From: MH13 sp040219355
GTDB taxonomy: Bacteria > Pseudomonadota > Alphaproteobacteria > Rhizobiales > MH13
Reading direction: 5' to 3'
Length of the DNA stretch: 64,000 nucleotides
Assembly (NCBI GenBank): GCA_040219355.1
Contig: JAVJSN010000009.1
Coordinates: 95,453-159,452, forward strand
The translations under genes and the position numbers were made by a program. Below, piece by piece: positions 42,750 through 49,800 of the stretch (positions within the stretch are counted from its first letter, which is position 1; the number at the start of each line of letters is the position of its first letter). The notes under the pieces were generated by a model. It had not been told where the DNA came from. It ran no database searches and worked only from the letters and a program-made list of their open reading frames with translations.

Positions 42750-43643
42750 ATGGAAACCATTGAATCTTTTGACACTGCGCCACCTTACGATCTGCTTGTG
42801 CCGATCACCCAAACTGTGCCGTTTGTGTTCGGTTCGCCGCATTCAGGCACCCGCTATCCGCGCGCATTTTTGGAAATCTCACAACTTTCAACACTCGACC
42901 TTCGCCGGTCCGAAGACACGTATGTGGACCGGTTGATCACACCAGCCGTGCAAAAGGGTGCGCCGATGATCGCCGCCCGGTTTCCGCGCTGCTATTGCGA
43001 TGTCAACCGTGAGCCTTACGAGCTTGATCCCCGCATGTTTTCCGAGGCGCTGCCAGCCTTTGCCAACACCGCCTCGCTTAGGGTTGCAGGCGGCCTTGGC
43101 ACAGTGCCGCGCGTTGTCGGCGATCGCCAGCCAATTTACCGGCGCAAACTGCCTGTGGCTGACGCGTTGGAGCGGGTGGAAAAACTTTACAAGCCCTATC
43201 ATTCAGCGCTGCGCCGGGCCTTGGCGCAAACCCATGTGCGCTTTGGAGCCTCGGTGCTCATTGATTGTCATTCTATGCCCTCACTTATCCGCACCGCCAG
43301 CGGTATATTGAGCACAGACTTCGTGGTCGGTGACCGGTTTGGCGCCAGCTGCGCCCCGCACATTTCTGAAACGATTGTCGACGTATTGCGCGACTTGGGT
43401 TTCACGGTGGCGCGCAACAAACCCTATGCTGGTGGTTTTATCACCGAACATTATGGCCGCCCCGACAAAGGCATTCACGCCGTCCAGTTGGAGATCAATC
43501 GCGGCCTCTACATGAATGAGCGCACGCTCGTGCCCAATGCCGGGTTCAATGCCGTGATGGATGCTCTTAGCGAAATGATGGACGCCTTGTTCATGCTGGA
43601 CGCAGAGATTTTTGCGCCCGTTGATCGCGCTGCCGCCGAATAG
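42750..43643 (+). CDS. N-formylglutamate amidohydrolase family protein (second copy)
   Basis: 297 residues from ATG at 42750. FGase landmarks: VFGSPHSGTRYPRAFLEI near the N-terminus, RCYCDVNREPYELDPRMF, and VLIDCHSMPSLIR with the metal histidine. The long and well-conserved DVNREPYELDPRMF text fits the cpdR-linked subgroup of Rhizobiales. The reaction on N-formylglutamate or a related formylated or acylated amino acid is inferred. There is no hut cluster nearby. Confidence 0.9.
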   Translation: METIESFDTAPPYDLLVPITQTVPFVFGSPHSGTRYPRAFLEISQLSTLDLRRSEDTYVDRLITPAVQKGAPMIAARFPRCYCDVNREPYELDPRMFSEALPAFANTASLRVAGGLGTVPRVVGDRQPIYRRKLPVADALERVEKLYKPYHSALRRALAQTHVRFGASVLIDCHSMPSLIRTASGILSTDFVVGDRFGASCAPHISETIVDVLRDLGFTVARNKPYAGGFITEHYGRPDKGIHAVQLEINRGLYMNERTLVPNAGFNAVMDALSEMMDALFMLDAEIFAPVDRAAAE

Positions 43644-43662
43644 CCCTGCCGTAAATCAGATC

Positions 43663-43757
43663 AAAAAAAAGCCGTTTAACCCGAAGGTCAAACGGCTCAA
43701 GTCTAGGGAGGAAACGCCCAAGGAGGGCATTACGTCACGCCGGGAGGGCCATGACGC
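43663..43757 (-). ncRNA. candidate small RNA with three anti-Shine-Dalgarno (CCTCC-type) motifs
   Basis: On the minus strand a promoter-like TTGACA (43787-43792), 17-base spacer and CATTTT (43764-43769) precedes about 95 bases that end in a strong terminator. Its stem AGCCGTTT/AAACGGCT, with inner ACC/GGT, is followed by eight T (43663-43670). The transcript body has three pyrimidine motifs: GGCCCTCCCG (43741-43750), CCCTCCTT (43720-43727) and CCTCCC (43706-43711), each able to pair with ribosome binding sites. Layout resembles the rhizobial alpha-r small RNAs with repeated anti-SD loops (NfeR1/alpha-r14 type). No coding frame on this strand explains the terminator. Confidence 0.65.
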
Positions 43758-44030
43758 ACTGCAAAAATGAGGTGTGCACCGCAACATGTCAAGCGCATCG
43801 GGAAATTTTTTGACCGGTTGCTCAAAAAAGTCGCGCTGCAGCAACACTCGCGAACAATTGTTGCGCAGTAATGAAAGATACTGACATAAAGTTGCCGAGC
43901 GCACGCGAAAACTGTCCACAGCCTTGCAGAATGATTCAGCGCCCACGCGCGATACCATCGATAAGCCAGTTTGCATGGCGGACTTCACCGTGCCAGGCGA
44001 TATCAACCAATCCACCAAAGATGCTGCACA

Positions 44031-44861
44031 ATGACTGACCCAACACACATCGCTATCACCGCCCGTTCAGCCCTGTTCGACGAGATGCAGGCCATCGCCA
44101 AACGGGAGACCTTGCCGTTTTTCAGAACCGCAATGACCATCGACAACAAGCGGGCCGATAGTGGCGGGTTTGACCCTGTGACGGAGGGCGACCGCAATTG
44201 CGAGGCGGCGCTGCGAGCCCTCATTGAAACGCACTTCCCAGACGACGGTATTTTGGGAGAAGAGTTCGGCAATGTCCGCTTAAGCGCTCCCTTTGTCTGG
44301 GTGATCGATCCGATTGATGGCACCCGCGCCTTCGTTGCCGGTGTACCTCTCTGGGGTATGCTTGTCGGGCTCATGCACCAGGGTGCACCGGTGGCAGGCC
44401 TGGCCCATCAGCCGTTTATCGATGAGGCCTTCAGCGCATCCGGTAACGGATCGGCTCTATGGTCAAAGAGTGGTCAGACACGCCCGATGGTCACGCGGTC
44501 GATGAACCAACTTTCCCAAGCGACGCTGATGACCACCACGCCAGCCCTGTTCAATCACAAGGAACGCGCTGCCTACGACGACGTTGAAGCCAAAACTCGC
44601 AGTGTGCGCTACGGCACCGATTGGTACAGCTATGCGCTCATCGCCTGCGGGACCGCCGACATTGTGGTGGAAAGTGGCCTCAGCTCTTACGACATCCTGC
44701 CGCTTGTGCCGATCATCGAAGCTGCCGGTGGTGCGGTGACGGACTGGCGCGGCAAGCCGCTTTCCTCGGTCAATGAAGCGTTTGCCGGCCAAGTTCTAGC
44801 TGTTGGCGACAAAGCGTTGATCCCAGAAGCAACGGACCTATTGGCTCCAGCAGCGCACTGA
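44031..44861 (+). CDS. hisN: histidinol-phosphatase-like inositol monophosphatase family enzyme
   Basis: 276 residues from ATG at 44031. Metal-site motifs: DPVTEGDRNCE, ILGEEFGN and WVIDPIDGTRAFVAG, and the C-terminal SSYDILPLVPIIEAAGG. The wording IDGTRAFV and YALIACGTADIV fits the alphaproteobacterial HisN group, which removes phosphate from histidinol phosphate, rather than SuhB. The cpdR - amidohydrolase - hisN neighbourhood supports this. It lies downstream of and opposite to the small RNA promoter. Confidence 0.85.
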   Translation: MTDPTHIAITARSALFDEMQAIAKRETLPFFRTAMTIDNKRADSGGFDPVTEGDRNCEAALRALIETHFPDDGILGEEFGNVRLSAPFVWVIDPIDGTRAFVAGVPLWGMLVGLMHQGAPVAGLAHQPFIDEAFSASGNGSALWSKSGQTRPMVTRSMNQLSQATLMTTTPALFNHKERAAYDDVEAKTRSVRYGTDWYSYALIACGTADIVVESGLSSYDILPLVPIIEAAGGAVTDWRGKPLSSVNEAFAGQVLAVGDKALIPEATDLLAPAAH

Positions 44862-44871
44862 CATATCGCCG

Positions 44872-45945
44872 TTAAAGCAGGCTCACGTCGAAGTTTTCCA
44901 ACGAACGCTTCAAATTGCCCTGGCGCAGCTCGGGAATGGAGAAAAACGCTTCTGTGGCCGCCAAAAACAAGTCGCGGATCGCGTCCCGCTCAAACATCGG
45001 CTCGTGCTTGGAGCGCGGCAAGCGCAGCAATGTTGCCGTGGGAACCGCCGCAGCCAAGCGCTCAATGGCATCGGGTGAAACAATCTCATCATGCCCAGCC
45101 TGCACGAACATGCAGGGGGTTTTGATCCGGTCCAAAAACTCCTGGTCCCAAACCCGCGCCATGCCGCACGACATACGATGGAGCCAGCCAAAAGTCGGCC
45201 CACCCAGACCCAGTTCGGGATGATCAGACAACATGGACGAAACAGCCGCATAGCGCTTGGGGTCGGATGTCACAGCATTTTCTTTAAAAGGACCAGATCC
45301 TGAAAGCGTTTCGCCAACACCTGGCGGAAAGGATTGTCCAAGGCCCATCCATGTCGCCCACTTGGCGCCACGGGCAATTGTCTCGTGTGACGCGGTTTTG
45401 ACGTTGAATCGCAACAAGGGAACCGACAGCACCATCCGGTCAAACCAAAGCGGTTTACGCACCAGCATATGCAGCGCCAAAAGTCCGCCCATGGAATGGG
45501 CAAGCCCCATCAACGGCAAGGGGCAATCTGGCAACACACCCTTTTCGATAACGATCTGCAAATCGCGCACATACGCATCAAAATCATGGATGTGTCCTTT
45601 GCGCGGATCATCACGCAGCACCCGGCTGGAAAGCCCCTGCCCGCGCCAATCAAAGGTGACGACCACGAAACCAAGCTTTACGTAATGGGCGATAACGTCG
45701 GCGTATTTCTCGATAAACTCAGTGCGCCCATGCATCAGGATCAGCGTGCCGAGCGCCGTGCCAAGCGGGCGAAAATGGGCCACCCGCACGCGAACATCAC
45801 GTCGCAACCCCACCGACAGGTAAAACACCCGGTGCAGCCTTTGCATCGGCATGCCGTCAACCCAATAGAGAAACGCCCCATCCTCACCAATGATGGATTC
45901 AGGGCGCTCTACATCATCGCTCATTTTGGGTTGCACTACCGCCAT
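44872..45945 (-). CDS. alpha/beta hydrolase, lysophospholipase (PldB)-like
   Basis: 357 residues. Core text LILMHGRTEFIEKYADVIAH, FDWRGQGLSSR, nucleophile elbow GLAHSMGGLLAL, and a late histidine in RLPRSKHEPMFERD. This is the monoacylglycerol lipase/lysophospholipase group. No signal peptide is evident. It is 15 bases from the next minus-strand gene's stop and convergent with hisN. A second methionine at residue 8 could be the start. Confidence 0.87.
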   Translation of the reverse strand: MAVVQPKMSDDVERPESIIGEDGAFLYWVDGMPMQRLHRVFYLSVGLRRDVRVRVAHFRPLGTALGTLILMHGRTEFIEKYADVIAHYVKLGFVVVTFDWRGQGLSSRVLRDDPRKGHIHDFDAYVRDLQIVIEKGVLPDCPLPLMGLAHSMGGLLALHMLVRKPLWFDRMVLSVPLLRFNVKTASHETIARGAKWATWMGLGQSFPPGVGETLSGSGPFKENAVTSDPKRYAAVSSMLSDHPELGLGGPTFGWLHRMSCGMARVWDQEFLDRIKTPCMFVQAGHDEIVSPDAIERLAAAVPTATLLRLPRSKHEPMFERDAIRDLFLAATEAFFSIPELRQGNLKRSLENFDVSLL

Positions 45946-45960
45946 AACGAGTCTCTTGCC

Positions 45961-47376
45961 TCACTCTGCATGGGCTTGCAACATCGCGCGTTCCACAGCC
46001 GGAAATATGGCCGCGTCCAACGTTTGTGCCACGTTGAACCGCAAGAAACGTTTGGCATCATCTTTCAGGCTAAACGCCTGTCCCGGCGCCAGCACAACAC
46101 CCTCTGCAAGGGCACAGCGCGCAACGCTCGCCGCATCCAATGCGTCGGGCAGTTTGCACCACAAAAACATACCCGCTTTGGGCTCCAACAATGGCGTGAT
46201 CCCGATGGTGGCAAGGTTCGTGATCACCTTGCCCATTGCATCGGCCAAGCGCGAGCGCACACCACTCATATGGCGGCGATACGCGCCATCTGTCAGCAGC
46301 CTGAGAATCAAATCAGCCGAAAAGGCCCCACCTCCAAAGGATGTGGCCAGCTTCAGATCAACCAGTTCCTCGATCCATTCGGCTCGCGCAGCAATGAAAC
46401 CACATCGCACGGACGCAGACAGCGTCTTGGAAAAACTGCCCACATGAACGACACGATCCAAGCCATCAAACGCGGCCAGTCGCGGGGCGGGTTCATGCTC
46501 AAAGTCGGCAAAGATATCGTCTTCTATGATCAACAAATCATGGGCCTCGGCAAGCTTCAACACACGATGCGCAACCACTGGCGACAATGTCGCGCCCGTC
46601 GGATTATGAAGCGCTGAGTTGGTGATGTAGAGGCGTACGCGATGAGTGCTCAGCACCTGTTCGAGCAGCGCCAAATCCGGCCCATTATGCGTGTAGGCAA
46701 CGCTGACCACATTGACCCGGTGCGCTCGCATCATAGCGTGAAAATTGAAGTAGCACGGGTCATCCAGCAAAACCGTATCGCCGGGCTTTAGCAAAAATCG
46801 ACACAGCAAATCCACCGACTGAGTACCCGACTCCGTCATCATGATATGCGATGGCGGTGCTTCTATCCCCTTGTCTGCCAAGCGGCGCGATAGAAGCTGA
46901 CGCAACGGCGCAAGACCGTGCGGTGTGGCATAGTCGACAAGATGGGCATCCCCGTCGCGCGCCAGACGCCGCAATGTGCGGGCAATATCCTCACCGGGCA
47001 TCCAAGAGGCTGGAAGCCAGCCACAACCAGGCTTCAACATGTCGCCATCATGGTCCAAAGCCCGTCGCGTCATCCAAACCGGATCAACGTCCTGATGGAC
47101 CGGCGGGTCGCTCGGCGCCAAGGACAAGGGCGGCAGATGGCCGGAGGCGAAGAAGCCAGCGCCAGGCCGCGCAGAAATGGCGCCTTCAGCGACCAGACGA
47201 TCATAGGCCTCAACCACGGTCGACTTGGAAACGTCGAGCCGTTGCGCCATGGCGCGAATAGAGGTGAGTTTGGCGCCAGGCTGACTGTGATGGCTGGCAA
47301 TCTGACGGCGTACCGCGTCCATAACCATGTTCACACGGGACCGCCCGGGTTCTGCGATGATGTCGCTCATGCTCAT
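45961..47376 (-). CDS. MocR-type GntR/aminotransferase regulator
   Basis: 471 residues. N-terminal GntR winged helix (TSIRAMAQRLDVSKSTVVEAYDRL, in parts) to about residue 75, then a full fold-type I aminotransferase domain with the PLP lysine in HVGSFSKTLSASV and NSALHNPTGATLS. MocR proteins use PLP or amino acids as effectors and usually control a divergent gene. Here the divergent gene is an EamA exporter 105 bases away, with inverted repeats in the gap. Confidence 0.93.
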   Translation of the reverse strand: MSMSDIIAEPGRSRVNMVMDAVRRQIASHHSQPGAKLTSIRAMAQRLDVSKSTVVEAYDRLVAEGAISARPGAGFFASGHLPPLSLAPSDPPVHQDVDPVWMTRRALDHDGDMLKPGCGWLPASWMPGEDIARTLRRLARDGDAHLVDYATPHGLAPLRQLLSRRLADKGIEAPPSHIMMTESGTQSVDLLCRFLLKPGDTVLLDDPCYFNFHAMMRAHRVNVVSVAYTHNGPDLALLEQVLSTHRVRLYITNSALHNPTGATLSPVVAHRVLKLAEAHDLLIIEDDIFADFEHEPAPRLAAFDGLDRVVHVGSFSKTLSASVRCGFIAARAEWIEELVDLKLATSFGGGAFSADLILRLLTDGAYRRHMSGVRSRLADAMGKVITNLATIGITPLLEPKAGMFLWCKLPDALDAASVARCALAEGVVLAPGQAFSLKDDAKRFLRFNVAQTLDAAIFPAVERAMLQAHAE

Positions 47377-47389
47377 CTGTATGATCTTT

Positions 47390-47420
47390 TGTACCAGTAC
47401 AGTTTCTCATAATTGTACTG
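47390..47420. promoter_or_regulatory. candidate MocR operator: TGTAC-CA-GTACA plus a half site
   Basis: TGTACCAGTACA (47390-47401) has 5-base inverted arms; a further TTGTACTG half site lies at 47413-47420. Both are in the gap between the divergent MocR and EamA genes, where MocR regulators typically bind spaced repeats. Confidence 0.5.
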
Positions 47421-47480
47421 AAGTGTCTCTGGAATATCCATCGCCACCGACCCCTTTGGAGGAAGACGAAGGAGCGCTTG

Positions 47481-48401
47481 ATGAACCAGAGCAAAAACGG
47501 CTGGATATTTGGCCTGATCGGCATGATCATTTTCAGCGGCTCGCTGCCTGCAACGCGGGTGGCTGTAGCTGATTTCGACCCGCTGTTTTTAACCGTTGCC
47601 CGCGCCGGGCTGGCAGGGTTGTTGGCCCTCGCGACGCTTGCATGTCTGCGCCAAAAACGCCCAGAGCGCGCCGATATCGCTCCGCTCTTCGTTGTGGCAC
47701 TTGGCGTGGTCGTCGGCTTTCCGTTGCTGACCGCGCTTGCCTTGCAACACAACACCGCCGCCCGCTCGATCGTGTTCATCGCACTGCTGCCGCTGGCGAC
47801 CGCGATCTTCGGCGTTTTGCGTGCAGGTGAGCGGCCACATCCAGCTTTTTGGGCTTTCTCATTGGCAGGCAGTGCCTTCGTGGCGGGCTTCGCGCTCACC
47901 CAGGCCTCTTCAAGCTCGCTGACAGGCGATGCCTTCATGGTCGCCGCCATCATTGTCTGCGGCTTAGGCTATGCCGAAGGCGGCAAGCTCTCGCGCAAAC
48001 TAGGCGGCTGGCAGGTTATTTCTTGGGCACTGGTTCTCGCGCTACCGCTGATGCTGGCAATGACTTTGGTTACCTTCCCACAAACGCTTGTCGGTATCCG
48101 CGCACCAAGCTGGCTAGCGCTCGGTTACGTGTCAGTGTTCAGCATGTTTATCGGTTTTGCCTTCTGGTACCGTGGCTTGGCCCAGGGCGGTGTTGCCGCC
48201 GTTTCGCAACTGCAATTGCTGCAACCGTTTTTCGGGCTGGTTTTGGCAGCCTTGTTCCTGCGCGAGGAGGTAAGCCCAACCATGGCAGCTGTCAGTGTGG
48301 CGGTGGTTGTGTGCGTGGCCGGCGCAAAAAGGTTTTCAAGCATCACCCCAAACACAAAAAAGGCTGGCATCCCGCAAAAGGGACACCAGCCTAGGTCCTA
48401 G
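47481..48401 (+). CDS. EamA-type DMT transporter
   Basis: 306 residues with ten membrane helices arranged as two EamA repeats (first opening FGLIGMIIFSGSLPATRVAV, second ALPLMLAMTLVTFP onwards). GAAGGAG lies 7 bases before the ATG. Members export amino acids, amines or drugs across the inner membrane. Divergence from a MocR regulator suggests an amino-acid- or PLP-related substrate, which is inference. Its last codons overlap a terminator serving the opposite strand. Confidence 0.9.
   Translation: MNQSKNGWIFGLIGMIIFSGSLPATRVAVADFDPLFLTVARAGLAGLLALATLACLRQKRPERADIAPLFVVALGVVVGFPLLTALALQHNTAARSIVFIALLPLATAIFGVLRAGERPHPAFWAFSLAGSAFVAGFALTQASSSSLTGDAFMVAAIIVCGLGYAEGGKLSRKLGGWQVISWALVLALPLMLAMTLVTFPQTLVGIRAPSWLALGYVSVFSMFIGFAFWYRGLAQGGVAAVSQLQLLQPFFGLVLAALFLREEVSPTMAAVSVAVVVCVAGAKRFSSITPNTKKAGIPQKGHQPRS
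48356..48392 (-). terminator. intrinsic terminator of the minus-strand secreted-protein gene
   Basis: On the minus strand AGGCTGG pairs with CCAGCCT, with inner CCC/GGG pairs, followed by six T. It lies 81 bases past the stop of the gene at 48473 and inside the 3' end of the EamA gene. Confidence 0.8.
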
Positions 48402-48472
48402 AAAGCCACCTGGAGGGCGGATCGGCGACGCTCTAAGCCCATTCGTGAAGCCTTGGGAGCAGGCGTGCGGCG

Positions 48473-48862
48473 CTAGCCGCGACCCCAGCGCCAAATGATG
48501 TTGCCGTTGAACTTATTGACGGCAATCCGGCGGTAACCGCGCTGGCCACGGGCTTCAAACACGTAAACTCGGTTGCGCTCACGCAGGAACGAAATGTCGC
48601 GGAAACCAGCCTGGCGCAAAATGCGGCGCGCCTGACGCGGGCGAATTTGCTCACGAACCACATGGCGTGGCGGCTGATACCGTGGCTGGTGGTAACGCGG
48701 CTGAAAGTGATGACCATTCGGGCCAAGCGTGAATGTTCCCTCTGGGGTCGACCAACTGAAAGAAAAGTTGGTTGCGTGGGCCATGTTGGCGCCGCCAGCA
48801 AGAGTGCCGAACGCCAACACACCAGCGATGGCAGTTTTCATCAGGGTTTTGCGGTTCGTCAT
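48473..48862 (-). CDS. small secreted basic protein, function unknown
   Basis: 129 residues from ATG at 48862, placed 6 bases after AAGGAG; an ATG two codons earlier touches the binding site and is unlikely. A signal peptide (TAIAGVLAFGTLAGGANMAHA) precedes a His/Pro/Arg-rich linker (QPRYHQPRYQPPRH) and a C-terminal domain ARRILRQAGFRDISFLRE then YRRIAVNKFNGNIIW, which looks like a half PepSY-like unit. Net basic. Not assigned to a named family. Confidence 0.78.
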   Translation of the reverse strand: MTNRKTLMKTAIAGVLAFGTLAGGANMAHATNFSFSWSTPEGTFTLGPNGHHFQPRYHQPRYQPPRHVVREQIRPRQARRILRQAGFRDISFLRERNRVYVFEARGQRGYRRIAVNKFNGNIIWRWGRG

Positions 48863-49199
48863 GATCATCTCCTTGATGTTCAGGTGCTGAGTGGTTGGGG
48901 TTGGGCGGTGGTCTGTGCCTCAGCGATGATCACAACTTAGCGCTCGCCCCCTGAACCCATTTGGAAGCGAGCGTTCATATTCAGTTCAGGGAAAAGGGGC
49001 GGCCAAAAAGAGGTTTTCGAGCGCTCAACACAGCACCCCTTGAAAACCGCGCAACCAATACGCAGCTATACTCTCGAAGGCGCCAAACGGGCCTTCAACG
49101 CAGGCGGCGGACGCGATGGCCAAATGGGATCGCTACGTCAGACAAAGGCAATGCCGCAGGCGTGAAACCTCAATCTGTTGCTTCTTATGGAGAACACTC
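48863..49199. other. 337-base divergent region with hsp20 leader
   Basis: Holds the upstream regions of the secreted-protein gene and of hsp20. CTTGAAA at 49039-49045 could be a heat-shock (RpoH) -35 element and TATACT lies at 49067-49072, though their spacing is longer than usual. GC-rich inverted segments between 49079 and 49170 could form the first helices of the hsp20 leader. Confidence 0.35.
49177..49195 (+). promoter_or_regulatory. ROSE-type RNA thermometer hairpin over the hsp20 ribosome binding site
   Basis: In the mRNA, GUU-G-CUUC (49177-49184) pairs with GGAG-AAC (49189-49195) around a UUAU loop, leaving a single bulged G (49180) opposite the Shine-Dalgarno GGAG. A UUGCU element with a bulged G facing the SD is the hallmark of ROSE thermometers that control rhizobial small heat-shock genes. 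The hairpin ends 4 bases before the hsp20 ATG. Confidence 0.75.
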
Positions 49200-49673
49200 A
49201 TGCGTGTTGATTATTCGCCCCTTTATCGTTCGACCGTTGGTTTTGATCGGCTTTTTTCCATGCTCGACCAACAGGTCTCCAACGAGACAAATGCCTACCC
49301 GCCCTACAACATAGAGCGCACCGGCGAGAATGCGTACCGCATCTCAATGGCAGTCGCAGGCTTCGGCCCCGATGAGCTGCATGTGGAAACCAAAAACCAC
49401 ACGCTGCATGTGCGCGGTGAAAAGGCAGCCGACGTTGCCAGCGACACTCGCGAAATCCTGCATCGCGGCATCGCAGCTCGCAACTTTGAGCGCCGTTTCC
49501 AGCTAGCCGACTATGTCGAAGTAAGCGGCGCATCCATGGAAAATGGTTTGCTCCACATCGAGCTCAAGCGTGAACTTCCCGAAGCCATGAAACCGCGCAA
49601 AATTGCGATTTCCAATGGCAGCGACGGCGCCGGTAAAACCGCTGCCATCGAAGTGGACACCACCAAAGCCTAA
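49200..49673 (+). CDS. small heat-shock protein, Hsp20 family
   Basis: 157 residues from ATG at 49200. MRVDYSPLYRSTVGFDRLFS is the IbpA-like N-terminus; the alpha-crystallin domain follows (YPPYNIERTGENAYRISMAV to IAARNFERRFQLADYVEV) and the C-terminal tail has the anchoring RKIAI motif (I-x-I type). It holds unfolding proteins in oligomers during heat stress. A longer frame reaches back to 49116 but would translate through the thermometer hairpin and is not supported. A terminator follows. Confidence 0.95.
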   Translation: MRVDYSPLYRSTVGFDRLFSMLDQQVSNETNAYPPYNIERTGENAYRISMAVAGFGPDELHVETKNHTLHVRGEKAADVASDTREILHRGIAARNFERRFQLADYVEVSGASMENGLLHIELKRELPEAMKPRKIAISNGSDGAGKTAAIEVDTTKA

Positions 49674-49711
49674 CCCAAACGATGAGCCAGCCCCCCACGG
49701 CTCAACGAAGA

Positions 49712-49739
49712 AAGCCCGGCAGCGATGCCGGGCTTTTTT
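49712..49739 (+). terminator. intrinsic terminator of hsp20
   Basis: AAGCCCGGC and GCCGGGCTT form a perfect 9-base stem around an AGCGAT loop, followed by T-rich sequence, 38 bases past the hsp20 stop. Confidence 0.9.
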
Positions 49740-49800
49740 ATTGGGTTGACCCCAACGCCACACACGTCAAGGTGGAACCTCCAAACGGGGGAAACCAACC

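Noticed and set aside
43971..44030. Longer start for hisN
   Set aside because: The extra 20 residues do not resemble the family, and the ATG at 44031 gives the normal N-terminus.
49039..49072. Firm RpoH promoter for hsp20
   Set aside because: CTTGAAA is present, but the distance to the TATACT is too long for a standard -35/-10 pair, so it is only noted as possible.
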